From assembly GCF_028610705.1 (NCBI RefSeq), contig NZ_JAQQWT010000029.1, positions 1 to 40,026 on the forward strand: 40,026 nucleotides of DNA. The letters are read 5' to 3'. Positions 1 through 8,820 of this stretch are shown here, one piece after another. The number at the start of each line of letters is the position of its first letter. Position 1 is the first letter of the stretch. Source of the stretch: Halalkalibacter alkalisediminis. Its GTDB lineage: Bacteria > Bacillota > Bacilli > Bacillales > Bacillaceae_D. A program made the position numbers and the translations under genes. A model generated the notes under the pieces. The model did no database searches and was not told the origin of the DNA. It saw nothing but the letters and a program-made list of their open reading frames with translations.

Positions 1-1
1 G

Positions 2-76
2 CTCGAATTTGAAAAGCTATATTATGCACGTTATATAGCAAAAGAGCATCTTAGAAATACCACTAGATCAAGTTAA
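2..76 (+). pseudogene. C-terminal tail of an unidentified protein, cut by the window edge
   Basis: Frame 2 is open from the first base to a TAA at 74-76 and encodes about 24 residues containing KLYYARYIAKEHLRN. The stop lies inside the left arm of the perfect inverted repeat at 60-105, a typical position for the end of a gene or a mobile element. Too little is present to name a family. It could equally be chance coding, so confidence is low. Confidence 0.25.
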
Positions 77-105
77 GTGTTTCGTCCCTTAACTTGATCT
101 AGTGG
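60..105. repeat. perfect 18-bp inverted repeat
   Basis: Left arm 60-77 (CCACTAGATCAAGTTAAG) and right arm 88-105 are exact reverse complements around a 10-nt loop. No T-run follows on either strand, so a classic intrinsic terminator is unlikely. The arms may instead be a factor-dependent end or the end of a mobile element. Confidence 0.6.
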
Positions 106-207
106 CCAGCAAGCAAAGCGCGGTAGGCGAAAAAGAAAATCTCAATTCAATGTGTCCATTTTCTTGACATAGTATCAGATTAGGTAATGTACTTCCTTGT
201 GAAATTA

Positions 208-384
208 TTACAAATTCTCCGTTGTTTCTGCTAACCTTTTTAATTTTATATTTAATGGATCTTTATTTACCCTCCTACCAATTTCTTTTTCTAACATAAA
301 GATAAACTCTTGATCAATCTTTAAATTAATACTATCATGATAAATGTTTATTAAGAATCTATCGTCTAAAGTGTGCCATTGCAA
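208..384 (-). CDS. sda: Sda-like sporulation histidine kinase inhibitor (TTG start)
   Basis: A 58-residue ORF starts at TTG 382-384, behind a very strong purine-rich ribosome binding site at 391-400 with ordinary spacing. No ATG is available in frame upstream. The N-terminal 40 residues (LDDRFLINIYHDS, then DQEFIFMLEKEIGRR) match the helical-hairpin pattern of Sda: L-x-D-x-x-L-I-x-x-Y, then DFI-x-x-I-E-x-E-I-x-R-R. In Bacillus subtilis, Sda binds the dimerisation domain of KinA/KinB and blocks phosphorelay entry when replication is perturbed. The protein is some 10 residues longer than B. subtilis Sda, with a basic tail. It stands alone on its strand, upstream of a decayed gene. The family assignment rests on pattern recognition by eye. 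Confidence 0.72.
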   Translation of the reverse strand: MQWHTLDDRFLINIYHDSINLKIDQEFIFMLEKEIGRRVNKDPLNIKLKRLAETTENL

Positions 385-445
385 CTTAATCTCCCCCCTT
401 AAGATTTTATATTTTCTTTTTCTACTTTAGAATTTAATGAATAAC

Positions 446-850
446 TTAATTCTTGTTAAACACTACTAACTTCATTTCTGTCATTTCCTCTATAGCATAT
501 TTTATTCCTTCACGTCCCACACCACTTCCCTTTACACCACCATATGGCATATTGTCAACTCTGAAAGTTGGAATATCATTTATGATTACCCCTCCAACGT
601 ACAAGTCAGTAGAAGCTTTTAGAGCTGTATGAATATTTTCAGTATAAATTCCTGCTTGTAAACCATAACGAGAGTCATTGACTGCGGCTATTGCCTCATC
701 TACAGATTGAACTTGATTTATAAGAACAATAGGTGCGAATACCTCTTGACACGAAACTTTTAAAGAAGTATTAATATTTAACAGTACCGTTGGATGTAAA
801 ATGTTCCCATCGCGAATTCCCCCAGTCATAACTTTAGCCCCACTTGGCAA
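446..850 (-). pseudogene. aldehyde dehydrogenase C-terminal fragment, fused in frame to a UPF0316 remnant
   Basis: The 134 residues correspond to only the last quarter of an aldehyde dehydrogenase of about 480 aa: a degenerate EEVFGP-type motif (QEVFAPIV), the RYGLQAGIYT segment, and the C-terminal signature MPYGGVKGSGVGREG. The nucleotide-binding half and the catalytic Cys and Glu are absent, so it cannot be an active dehydrogenase. The reading frame continues upstream without a frame break into UPF0316-like sequence (851-1126), with the join near codon 848-850. It resembles but is not a copy of the complete dehydrogenase at 4882-6336: the aligned ends differ at many residues. This points to a deletion or recombination fusion of two genes. 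Confidence 0.8.
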
Positions 851-1126
851 ATTAACGAATATAGTCTTATAACCAATAGCAAGCGTTTACTCTAAATGTG
901 ATCTAATAAATATACCTGCATCAAAACCAAAGGCATAAACCAAGATCCCTAATAACGCTTGTTCCCCGGTGAACACAAGAGATAGACCTAATACATAGAT
1001 TAAACATTCGATAAATCCTAAAAAAGAGGCTTGTAGACGTTATTGTTTCACAAAAAATATGGTACGCAATGTGAAACAAGGGACATATAAAAACTGTAAT
1101 AACAAGATTAGCAGGATCTCTTTCAC
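851..1126 (-). pseudogene. UPF0316 (DUF2179/YebE-type) membrane protein, N-terminal remnant with two stops
   Basis: From a GTG at 1124-1126, behind an AAGGAG ribosome binding site (about 1135-1140), the minus strand reads as the first 90 or so residues of a UPF0316 membrane protein: LLQFLYVPCFTLRTIFFV, then SFLGFIECLIYVLGLSLV, then LVYAFGFDAGIFI and LAIGYKTIFVNL. Two in-frame TAA codons interrupt it, at 1040-1042 and 887-889. The frame itself is preserved across both, so these are point mutations rather than indels. Homology stops at about 850, where aldehyde dehydrogenase sequence takes over. Family members are integral membrane proteins of unclear role. The copy is clearly dead. Confidence 0.72.
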
Positions 1127-1157
1127 TTCAAATTCTCCTTACTCCATAAAACTCTTA

Positions 1158-2705
1158 TTAGCCAACCTTTTTTTCAAGCTTCTCTTTTTGTTTATCGGTA
1201 CGATTTATTTCGTCTTCTTTGATCCATTTTATGAAAGATACAGTCATAAGTATCAAAATAAAAACAACAGGGAATGATGTGATAACTGATAATGTTTGTA
1301 AAGTACTTAACCCCCCGCCATACAATAACGAAATAGCAACCGTAGAAAGTACTAATGCCCAAAAAAATCGATGCCAACGTGCGGGTTCTTGATCAGGGTG
1401 TAATTCCTTCGATGCAACAGATGCCAAAGCAAAGGCTGATGAGTCAATCGTCGTTGCCAAGAAAATGAAACCAAGCACAAGGAAAATCAGTAAGAAAATG
1501 GTGCCTAGTGGTAGTGTTGATATTACTGCTATAATGGCTGCTGGTGCACCCGATTCATTTAAGAGGTTAACGACAGGTACGATTTTGTTGATTTCAAAAT
1601 AAAGACTTGTATTCCCTAGTATTGCAAATGCCAACCAGCATCCTAGCGTTCCGCCAATACATTGTGCCAATATAACTTGTCTGATCGTTCGACCCTTTGA
1701 AATCTTGGCTACAAAGACACCCATAAATGGTGCATACGCTACCCACCAAGCCCAATAGAAAATCGTCCATCCTTGTGGAAACCCTGATTGTCCAATTGAA
1801 TCTGTATAAAAGCTCATGCGGACAAAATTTTGTAAAACGATTCCTACACTTTCTGTAAATGCAGAGATAATAAACACAGTTGGTCCAAAAATAATGACAA
1901 ATAAGGAAAGAGTTAAAAATAGATACGTATTGACGTTACTTAATCGCTTAATTCCTTTTTTCAAACCTAAGAATACACTTGTTCCAAATAAAGCAGTCCA
2001 ACAAAGGACAATGATAATATCAACTGTTAATGTTCTTTCAATGTTCAATAAATGTGAAACACCTTGACCAATTAACGGAGTACCAAGTCCTAATGAAGTA
2101 CCTACTCCCCCTACTAAACCAACCATAAAAATTACGTCAATAACTTTTCCTAATAAACCGTCAGCGTACTTTCCTATCACTCCGCGGCATGCATTACTAA
2201 TTCGCAATGTTGACTGTTTCCTTACATGTAATGCGTAGGCTAGTGGCAATGCAGGTAAACAATAAATTGCCCATGCCGTGAAACCCCAGTGAAACATCGG
2301 ATATGCGTTCGCCCAATCTCCAGCTTCTACACTTTGGGGCTCCATGCCAAACGGTGGTGCAATATAATTGTACGCCCACTCAATTGGTCCCCAATACATA
2401 AGACCGATCCCAATCCCTGATGTAAATAACATCGCTAAATAACTTGGAAATGAAAATTCTGGTTGATCCTCAGCAGTTCCGAATTTAATCGTTCCGTATT
2501 TTCCAAAAGCCAGCCAGCTTAATAATCCAAAGAAGATAACAGTAACCCATAAATAAAGCCAGCCAAATCTACCAGTAATAAAACCTAATATCATTGAAAA
2601 TATTTCTGTCGTCTTTTCGGGTGAAATCAGGATCGGTAGAGAAATTGCACAAATCATAATAAGCCCTGTCCAAAAAATGACTTTATCAATCTTTGGTTGT
2701 TTCAA
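1158..2705 (-). CDS. BCCT family transporter (betaine/carnitine/choline-type)
   Basis: A 515-residue multi-pass membrane protein with about 12 hydrophobic segments, the usual BCCT length. Signatures include FTSGIGIGLMYWGPIEWAY and the tryptophan-rich box WTIFYWAWWVAYAPFMG (about residues 313-330), followed by the conserved basic loop ISKGRTIR. Family members import trimethylammonium or sulfonium compounds with Na+ or H+, or exchange them. The start is set at TTG 2703-2705 because GGAGGAG lies seven bases upstream; a longer open frame upstream would swallow this ribosome binding site. The MYWGPIEWAY variant differs from classic betaine porters and recalls carnitine/choline-type members, so osmoprotection is not assured. 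Its position at the end of a catabolic gene row suggests it brings in the pathway substrate. The C-terminal tail is short and charged. Confidence 0.93.
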   Translation of the reverse strand: MKQPKIDKVIFWTGLIMICAISLPILISPEKTTEIFSMILGFITGRFGWLYLWVTVIFFGLLSWLAFGKYGTIKFGTAEDQPEFSFPSYLAMLFTSGIGIGLMYWGPIEWAYNYIAPPFGMEPQSVEAGDWANAYPMFHWGFTAWAIYCLPALPLAYALHVRKQSTLRISNACRGVIGKYADGLLGKVIDVIFMVGLVGGVGTSLGLGTPLIGQGVSHLLNIERTLTVDIIIVLCWTALFGTSVFLGLKKGIKRLSNVNTYLFLTLSLFVIIFGPTVFIISAFTESVGIVLQNFVRMSFYTDSIGQSGFPQGWTIFYWAWWVAYAPFMGVFVAKISKGRTIRQVILAQCIGGTLGCWLAFAILGNTSLYFEINKIVPVVNLLNESGAPAAIIAVISTLPLGTIFLLIFLVLGFIFLATTIDSSAFALASVASKELHPDQEPARWHRFFWALVLSTVAISLLYGGGLSTLQTLSVITSFPVVFILILMTVSFIKWIKEDEINRTDKQKEKLEKKVG

Positions 2706-2796
2706 TAATATCTCCTCCAAATTTAAATTTGACAAAAAACAAATTTAATGTTCTGATTATTCTTTAAAATGCTTCCGCTTTAAAATACATACATAT

Positions 2797-3262
2797 TTAC
2801 TTTTTTGAAAGAGACCATAACATACGGGTAGATGCGTAGAGACCGGAATTTGCTAAATAATTACAAAGTTCATGATATCTGCGGCAGAAGGTATCCCTAT
2901 ACAATCAAAAACCATAACGAATGTACTTTCAATGATTCCCGATTCTTTCAAAGAGATTAATCCAGATAACACAAATATGGTACCAATAAAGAAATAAATG
3001 GTTCGTGGAATGTCTTTTTCCGGTTTTTTACTTTCTCCAGCAGTAATGTCGATGAGCTCTGTTCCTGAAAAGGCAAAATTTACTGAAATCATGGTTATAA
3101 GTATCGGAAGGAATCCATTTGAAAAAGGCCTCCTTCCCCGGTAAAATTAGAAACATCGAAGCAGTTGCACTGCCTTTCATTAGGAATAAAGCCAAACATC
3201 GCTGCTCCACCTAATATGATTAACAAAATAATAGTAATTACTTTAATGCCGACAAAAGGTAA
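2797..3262 (-). pseudogene. amino acid permease (APC family), fragmented
   Basis: Pieces of one APC-superfamily permease can be read in changing frames on the minus strand: VLPFVGIKVITIILLIILGG and FGFIP, then [10 protein letters not shown], then [20 protein letters not shown] through [12 protein letters not shown], then NSGLYASTRMLWSLSKK. The GTEL-x-x-I-x-AGESKxPEK and SGLYASTRMLWSLS motifs are characteristic of the central part of amino-acid permeases. At least three frame changes and a premature end mean no functional transporter is made. Both the N-terminal third and the C-terminal third are missing. It lies between the aspartase gene and the BCCT gene in the same orientation and was probably once the amino-acid uptake partner of that cluster. 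Confidence 0.85.
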
Positions 3263-3270
3263 AACTTATT

Positions 3271-4689
3271 CTAATTACTCTTTGTAAGATATCTATCACC
3301 TGAGATTCCTGGCGTAGTCATTTCATAGGGATTTAAAATGAAATCAAGCTCTTCTTCTGTTAACATATTATATTGCAAACATAGATCACGTACTGATTCG
3401 CCTTTTAAGATGGCTTCTCTAGCGATACGCGTCGCCGCTTCGTACCCCAGATGCGGATTAATAGCAGTAATGATTCCTACGTTTTTTTCCACATACTCTT
3501 TTAGCCGGTCTTCATCCGCTTCAATACCTGCCACGCAGAAATCTGTAAAGGAGCGGAACGCATTATTCATCATACTGATGGATTGAAGTAAGTTAAAGAC
3601 AAGCACCGGCTCCATTACATTTAGTTCAAGCTGACCCGCCTCAGAAGCCAGGCAGATGGTATGGTCATTACCGATTACTTGGAAGGCTACCTGATTAATC
3701 ATTTCGGCCATGACCGGATTTACTTTTCCAGGCATGATTGATGAACCGGGCTGCCGGGCCGGCAATATAATTTCCCCAAGTCCAGCTCGAGGTCCTGAGG
3801 CCATTAAACGTAAGTCATTGGCTATTTTAGACATGTTTATCATGCATACTTTTAGTCCCGCTGACACTTCTGTATATGCATCAGTATTTTGTGTCGCATC
3901 GACAAGATGTTCTGCCCTAACAAGTGGAAGGCCGCTGATATCTGCTAAATGCTTGACCACCTTTTCGATATAGCAAGGATCGGCATTTAAGCCTGTTCCG
4001 ACCGCCGTTGCCCCCATATTCACTTCATGTAAATGCTTACGCGACTGTTGAATGCGTTCGATATCACGTTTCAACACACGGCTGTATGCCTCAAACTCCT
4101 GACCAAGACGGATTGGCACGGCATCTTGAAGATGTGTCCGCCCTATTTTAATCACGTGGTCGAATTGTTGCGACTTTTTCTGAAAGACATCAAGCATATA
4201 TTGCATTGTACCTAACAACTTTTCGAGCAAATTAAGAGTGGCGATATGAATCGCAGTGGGGAACACATCGTTTGTTGATTGTGACATGTTCACATGGCTG
4301 TTTGGACTTAATTGAACATAGTCCCCTTTCTCTTTTCCAAGTAATTCGAGTGCACGGTTAGCGATGACTTCGTTCGCATTCATATTTATCGATGTACCTG
4401 CCCCGCCTTGGATTGGATCGACGATAAAATGATCATGCCATTTACCTTTGCGCACTTCATCTGCTGCCTGAACAATCACTTTACCAAGTCCTTCATACAA
4501 ACGTTTCGTATCCATATTTGCTAAAGCCGCCGCTTTTTTTACGATTGCCAATGCTTTAATTAAGTCTTCATGAATGCGGTATCCTGTAATCGGAAAGTTT
4601 TCGACCGCACGCAATGTTTGAATCCCGTAGTATACCTGTACAGGTACTTATTTTGATCCTAGAAAATCCTTTTCAATTCGACATGACAT
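3271..4689 (-). pseudogene. aspA: aspartate ammonia-lyase gene interrupted by TAA at codon 14
   Basis: Aspartase (fumarase/aspartase superfamily) converts L-aspartate to fumarate and ammonia. From ATG 4687-4689, behind GGAGG, the frame is 472 codons, close to the 475 of B. subtilis AspA. It begins MSCRIEKDFLGSK, then hits TAA at 4648-4650, then continues in the same frame VPVQVYYGIQTLRA and onward without further damage. The superfamily signature GSSIMPGKVNP is intact (about residues 315-325), as are SQSTNDVFPTA and GRTHLQDAVP. The stop therefore looks like one recent point mutation. Reinitiation at the TTG of codon 26 would give 447 residues but would lose the N-terminal segment, and no good ribosome binding site precedes it. 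It is probably inactive or weakly expressed. Confidence 0.85.
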
Positions 4690-4821
4690 CTATTCCTCCC
4701 CCTAAGATTGACACCTAGCTCTAGCTACCAGCAATTATATTGACTCATTGGTATATACTTATTAGAGCGAATGGTACCATACAAAGTAAGACAACCTTGC
4801 AGAATATTCAAATATTTAAGT

Positions 4822-4838
4822 CCGAGGATTGACCTCGG
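4822..4838. terminator. short GC hairpin between dehydrogenase and aspartase genes
   Basis: CCGAGG / CCTCGG arms around a 5-nt loop lie in the 192-nt gap between the two minus-strand genes. No clean T-run follows, so termination is doubtful; it may be an mRNA processing or stability element. The rest of the gap shows only the aspA ribosome binding site. Confidence 0.3.
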
Positions 4839-4881
4839 GTCGATTCCTATAAAACTATCATTATCACATTAAATTTTTCTA

Positions 4882-6336
4882 TCATCTTTTGCCCGAAACT
4901 TTAAAACAAACCACTTTTGGTTCAGTCATTTCTTGAAGTGCAAACTTAATTCCTTCACGACCTAAACCAGAACCTTTCACTCCCCCGAAAGGCATGGCAT
5001 CTATACGATAATCAGAGCTGTCATTTACCATAACCCCGCCTACATCCAATTTACGTACAGCTCCCAACGCCTTATCTAAGTCACGAGTGAATATACCTGC
5101 TTGCAAGCCGAAATCCACATTGTTAGATAGGAAAATAGCGGTATCGAGATCAGGGACGCCGTGAATGGTAACAACCGGTCCGAAAACTTCTTCAGTTGCC
5201 AGCTTACAATCTGCTGGAACATTCTCTAAAACAGTTGGATAATAAAAAGAACCTTGACGTTTGCCGCCGCACAGCAATTTTGCGCCTTTCTCAACAGCTT
5301 CATTAACCCAACTCTCAACCCGCTTTGCTTCCTTCTCTGAAATCATAGGCCCCATGTCGGTTTCCTCCGAGAGTTTATTGCCCACTCGATACTGCTGAGT
5401 ACGGTTAACAAACTTTCCAATAAAATCCCTATAAATACCTTCTTGAACATATACTCTTTGCACTCCCAGGCAATTTTGACCTGCGGCCCAAAAGGCGCCG
5501 GATACAGTCGATTCAACCGCTTCTTCTAAGTCAGCGTCTTCCAGTACGATAACCGGTGAGTTCGAGCCCAGCTCCATACTCATCTTTTTCAGGCCTGCCT
5601 TTTGCATAATCGCTTGGCCAGTGGCAAGTCCTCCTGTGAAAGAAATCATTCGTATGGCTGGATGAGTAATCAGACTCTCACCCATATCACTCGGATACCC
5701 CGTTATGACGGACAATACTTTAGGCGGTAAGCCTGCTTTCTCAAAGGCTTCTGCCAATAAAAGAGCACTTAACGGTGTAGCAGGTGCTGGTTTTACGATG
5801 ATGGCATTTCCAGAAGCAATAGCAGGTCCCACTTTATGGGCAACAAGATTTAATGGATCGTTGAAAGGCGTTATAGCTACAATAATTCCAACAGGAAAAC
5901 GATAATAATATCCCATGCGATCTTCGCTTCCCAGCATCTGGTCAAACGAAATCGTTTCGCCATTAATTCGCCTTGCTTCTTCTGCGCTAATTCGAAGTGT
6001 TTCAATACAACGCACTACTTCTTTTCTCGCCTCTTTAATGGTCTTACTTCCCTCACGGGCAATGGTCATTGCATATTTTTCCTTATGCTCATAAACCCAA
6101 TCGGCGGCACGATTTAGAATAGCGATTCTTTCATGCGTTGGCATGTCCGCGGCTATTTTCGCTCCCTTTTTTGCCTCCTCAATGGTATGAAGTACATCCT
6201 TCTCATTAGCAGCAGGAACGGTTGCAATTAAACTATGATCCTGTGGATCGAGAACTTCAATTTTTTTGTCGCGGGATACCCATTTTCCAGCAAGAAACAT
6301 CTTATTTTTATTTGTTAGTGCTTCAATAAGTGTCAT
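4882..6336 (-). CDS. NAD(P)-dependent aldehyde dehydrogenase, candidate aspartate-semialdehyde oxidase
   Basis: A 484-residue, full-length aldehyde dehydrogenase (COG1012). The catalytic apparatus is complete: Asn159 in TPFNDP, Lys182 in VKPAPAT, Glu255 in MELGSNSP and the nucleophile Cys289 in AGQNCLG, then EEVFGPVV and the C-terminal MPFGGVKGSGLGREG. The ATG is preceded by GAGGTG at good spacing. Family members oxidise a non-phosphorylated aldehyde to the acid. It sits 56 nt downstream of a homoserine dehydrogenase gene and upstream of aspartase, so L-aspartate-4-semialdehyde to L-aspartate is the reaction that would link its neighbours, as the dehydrogenase does in ectoine breakdown. That substrate is an inference; succinate semialdehyde and others remain possible. 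Confidence 0.92.
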   Translation of the reverse strand: MTLIEALTNKNKMFLAGKWVSRDKKIEVLDPQDHSLIATVPAANEKDVLHTIEEAKKGAKIAADMPTHERIAILNRAADWVYEHKEKYAMTIAREGSKTIKEARKEVVRCIETLRISAEEARRINGETISFDQMLGSEDRMGYYYRFPVGIIVAITPFNDPLNLVAHKVGPAIASGNAIIVKPAPATPLSALLLAEAFEKAGLPPKVLSVITGYPSDMGESLITHPAIRMISFTGGLATGQAIMQKAGLKKMSMELGSNSPVIVLEDADLEEAVESTVSGAFWAAGQNCLGVQRVYVQEGIYRDFIGKFVNRTQQYRVGNKLSEETDMGPMISEKEAKRVESWVNEAVEKGAKLLCGGKRQGSFYYPTVLENVPADCKLATEEVFGPVVTIHGVPDLDTAIFLSNNVDFGLQAGIFTRDLDKALGAVRKLDVGGVMVNDSSDYRIDAMPFGGVKGSGLGREGIKFALQEMTEPKVVCFKVSGKR

Positions 6337-6392
6337 CGATAATCACCTCGTATAAGTAATTTTCCGTCTTATAACTTGAATGGTGTACAAGA

Positions 6393-7433
6393 TTACAATT
6401 GCCCACGGCTCATATTGATTAAATCAATAAGAATAGAGAATCCTGTTTCTTTGCGACCAGCTCCGGCACCAATCAACGTAATCGGACCGGCTAAGTCACA
6501 ATCATACGTAATCGCGTTTTGTGCTCCCAAAACTCCAGCTAGAGGATCTGTAAGAGGTATAGCTTCAGGGCCTACCTTTGCGATTACTTTATCACCATCT
6601 TTTTTACATTTAGCAATGAGCTTCCACCTTTTCCCTTCAGATTTTGCCCATTGAATGTCTTGCTGTGTAAGATGACTAATTCCTTCACATTCTACTTCTT
6701 CTCGTTTCATCGGAATATTCATTAAAACATTAGTAAGAATGGTAGCTTTATACTGAGCATCATATCCCTCGACATCGCTAGTAGGATCTGCCTCTGCATA
6801 GCCAAGAGCTTGTGCCTCAGCTAATGCATCCTTATAGCTCAATCCTTCTTCCATTTTGGTTAGAATATAATTAGTCGTTCCATTTAAAATCCCCCGTATT
6901 TCAGAAATGTCATTTCCCGCCAACGAAACGAGAGGCATTCTCAATGCTGGTGTTCCACTCATAACTGTTCCTTCAAAGCCCCATCGCACACCATTCTTTT
7001 TGGCTAACTCAACTAGCTCTTGGTAAGCCAAAGAAACCGGACCTTTATTGCTCATTACTACGTTCTTTTTTCTTTCAAATGCTGCCTTACAATGATCGAT
7101 GGCAGGTTGCCCGGTTTTTACATCAGTGAAAGTAATTTCTACAATGGTATCCGCATTACTCTCACGTATCGTCTGAAAACTATCCCATCCTCTTACCAAA
7201 CCAGGGGCTTCAGGATAACTATCCAGCTTTCCTGTTTCCTTTACAGCTTGTAATAAATGAGAAATATCCAATCCTTCAGGATGATAAAGAGAACCCTTCA
7301 TGACATCGGAAATAGCAACAATTTTAGCATCAAAGCCAAGTTCACTACTTAAAGACTCACCTTTATCTTGTAAAATTTCTGCCAATCCTTGGCCTACTAC
7401 ACCAAATCCAAGCAATGCAATTTTATGTGTCAT
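6393..7433 (-). CDS. homoserine dehydrogenase (short form, no ACT domain)
   Basis: 346 residues. The N-terminal dinucleotide fold carries GFGVVGQG (residues 9-16); the catalytic domain carries SNKGPVS (Lys130), GILNGTTNYILT and the hallmark LGYAEADPTSDVEGYDA (about 210-226). The usual biosynthetic enzyme in Bacillus is about 430 residues with a C-terminal ACT domain for threonine feedback; here that domain is absent, so feedback control is not expected. Homoserine dehydrogenase interconverts L-homoserine and L-aspartate-4-semialdehyde. Its place 27 nt after a PLP enzyme gene and just before an aldehyde dehydrogenase, outside any hom-thrC-thrB operon, favours the oxidative, catabolic direction. 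RBS AGAGG-type, ATG start. Confidence 0.92.
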   Translation of the reverse strand: MTHKIALLGFGVVGQGLAEILQDKGESLSSELGFDAKIVAISDVMKGSLYHPEGLDISHLLQAVKETGKLDSYPEAPGLVRGWDSFQTIRESNADTIVEITFTDVKTGQPAIDHCKAAFERKKNVVMSNKGPVSLAYQELVELAKKNGVRWGFEGTVMSGTPALRMPLVSLAGNDISEIRGILNGTTNYILTKMEEGLSYKDALAEAQALGYAEADPTSDVEGYDAQYKATILTNVLMNIPMKREEVECEGISHLTQQDIQWAKSEGKRWKLIAKCKKDGDKVIAKVGPEAIPLTDPLAGVLGAQNAITYDCDLAGPITLIGAGAGRKETGFSILIDLINMSRGQL

Positions 7434-7460
7434 ATCCTCATACCTCTTCCATTATTATCT

Positions 7461-8684
7461 TTATTTACAGATACCAGTAACTGGCAGTTGTGATTCCAAA
7501 TGATCGAAAGCTTGTTCTAAATCAGAAATAAGATCTTCCGTATCCTCAATTCCTAAGGAGATACGAACCAAACCTTCCGGAATACCAAGGGCTTTGCGTT
7601 CTTCAAGAGTACATTCCACATGACTAGTCGTTCTTGCGGGTCCATATATAGTTTCAACAGCTCCAAGATTACCGGCTTTATTTGCATATTGTAATTTTGG
7701 CAATAAAATTTTTATGGCATCCATCTCATCTTTTAATACAAAACTTAATATTCCGCCGAAACCTCTCATCTGTTTCTTTGCAATATGATGATGTGGATGT
7801 GTTTCTAATCCAGGATAAGAAACCGCTTCTACAAGCTTTTGCTTTTGCAGATACTTTGCTATTTCCATTGCACTCTTTTCTTGCTGCCGTACTCGAAGTT
7901 TTAACGTTTTCATCCCTCTTAAAATAAGATAGGCTGACCAAGGATCCATCGTCGCTCCATTGATTTCTCGATAATGATAGACTTTTTTCATCAGTTCTTT
8001 GGAGCCGCATACCACACCGCCTAATGCATCGGCATGTCCGCTTAAGAATTTAGTGGCACTATGAATTACAATGTCAACTCCTAATTGAATCGGATTTTGA
8101 TTAATGGGCGTAGCAAAAGTATTGTCTATGATAACCAATGCCCCCACCGATTTTCCGGCTCTCACCATCCTCTCAATATCAGTAATTTTCATCGTAGGAT
8201 TGGTAGGAGATTCCAAATACAAAACCTTGCATCCTTTGGCCACTTCATCTTCAATTTCTTCATGATTTCCTGTGTTGCATAACTGTACATCTACATCGAG
8301 ATTCGGTAAAAATTCGGTAAAGATTTTATTGGTTCCCCCATATGTGTCTTTAACCGATATAACCCGGTCCCCCGGTCTTAAAAATGTATATAGTGTGCTG
8401 CTAATAGCGGCCATTCCTGACGAGAAACAAATAGCTGCCTCAGCTCCCTCGAGGATTCTTACTTTCTCTTCCAAAGCTTGAACAGTTGGATTTGTCATGC
8501 GATTGTAGATATGTCCAGCTTTATTTCCAATGGCCACTTCATGCCACTCATCAATGTCATCGTAATTGTATGCTACACTAAGTACCACAGGAACTTGAGT
8601 TGCATTGTAAGCAAGAGATTCTCTTTCCCCTGCCCATACAGCTTTTGTACCGTCTTGCGTATTTTTAAAGTTTTGCTTATTCAT
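7461..8684 (-). CDS. PLP-dependent trans-sulfuration family enzyme (cystathionine gamma-synthase/lyase-like)
   Basis: 407 residues, full-length member of the Cys/Met metabolism PLP family. Visible landmarks are YNRMTNPT, FSSGMAAI, DTYGGTN, ESPTNPTMK, the cofactor-binding Asp187 (IIDNTFATP) and the Schiff-base lysine Lys212 in HSATKFLSGHADALGG. The DTYGGTN segment has Gly where methionine gamma-lyases carry their active-site Cys, so it resembles cystathionine gamma-synthases/lyases. The start is ATG 8682-8684 behind GAGGTGAG; an ORF start nine codons earlier would bury that site. As first gene of the cluster it may act on the imported substrate, cleaving or replacing a gamma-substituent. Whether it yields homoserine or 2-oxobutyrate cannot be told from sequence. 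Confidence 0.9.
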   Translation of the reverse strand: MNKQNFKNTQDGTKAVWAGERESLAYNATQVPVVLSVAYNYDDIDEWHEVAIGNKAGHIYNRMTNPTVQALEEKVRILEGAEAAICFSSGMAAISSTLYTFLRPGDRVISVKDTYGGTNKIFTEFLPNLDVDVQLCNTGNHEEIEDEVAKGCKVLYLESPTNPTMKITDIERMVRAGKSVGALVIIDNTFATPINQNPIQLGVDIVIHSATKFLSGHADALGGVVCGSKELMKKVYHYREINGATMDPWSAYLILRGMKTLKLRVRQQEKSAMEIAKYLQKQKLVEAVSYPGLETHPHHHIAKKQMRGFGGILSFVLKDEMDAIKILLPKLQYANKAGNLGAVETIYGPARTTSHVECTLEERKALGIPEGLVRISLGIEDTEDLISDLEQAFDHLESQLPVTGICK

Positions 8685-8718
8685 ATTTCTCTCACCTCTA
8701 TTTTTCATCACTTTGCAA

Positions 8719-8759
8719 ACTATACCTTTTTGTCGTACAAATATATAATATATTGTATA
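8719..8759 (-). promoter_or_regulatory. promoter with operator for the PLP enzyme operon
   Basis: On the minus strand a TATAGT -10-like box (8719-8724) lies about 35 nt before the start codon. The -35 position falls inside the 18-mer TATATAATATATTGTATA (8742-8759), which differs at one base from a perfect palindrome and recurs at 8870-8887. Overlap of -35 and palindrome is what repression by a FadR-type GntR protein would look like. The promoter is weak by consensus. Confidence 0.5.
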
Positions 8760-8820
8760 ATAAATAGTTCCTTACTATGCCTATACTTGTTATCGCTTCT
8801 TTTTTACTTGCTTAATTTTG

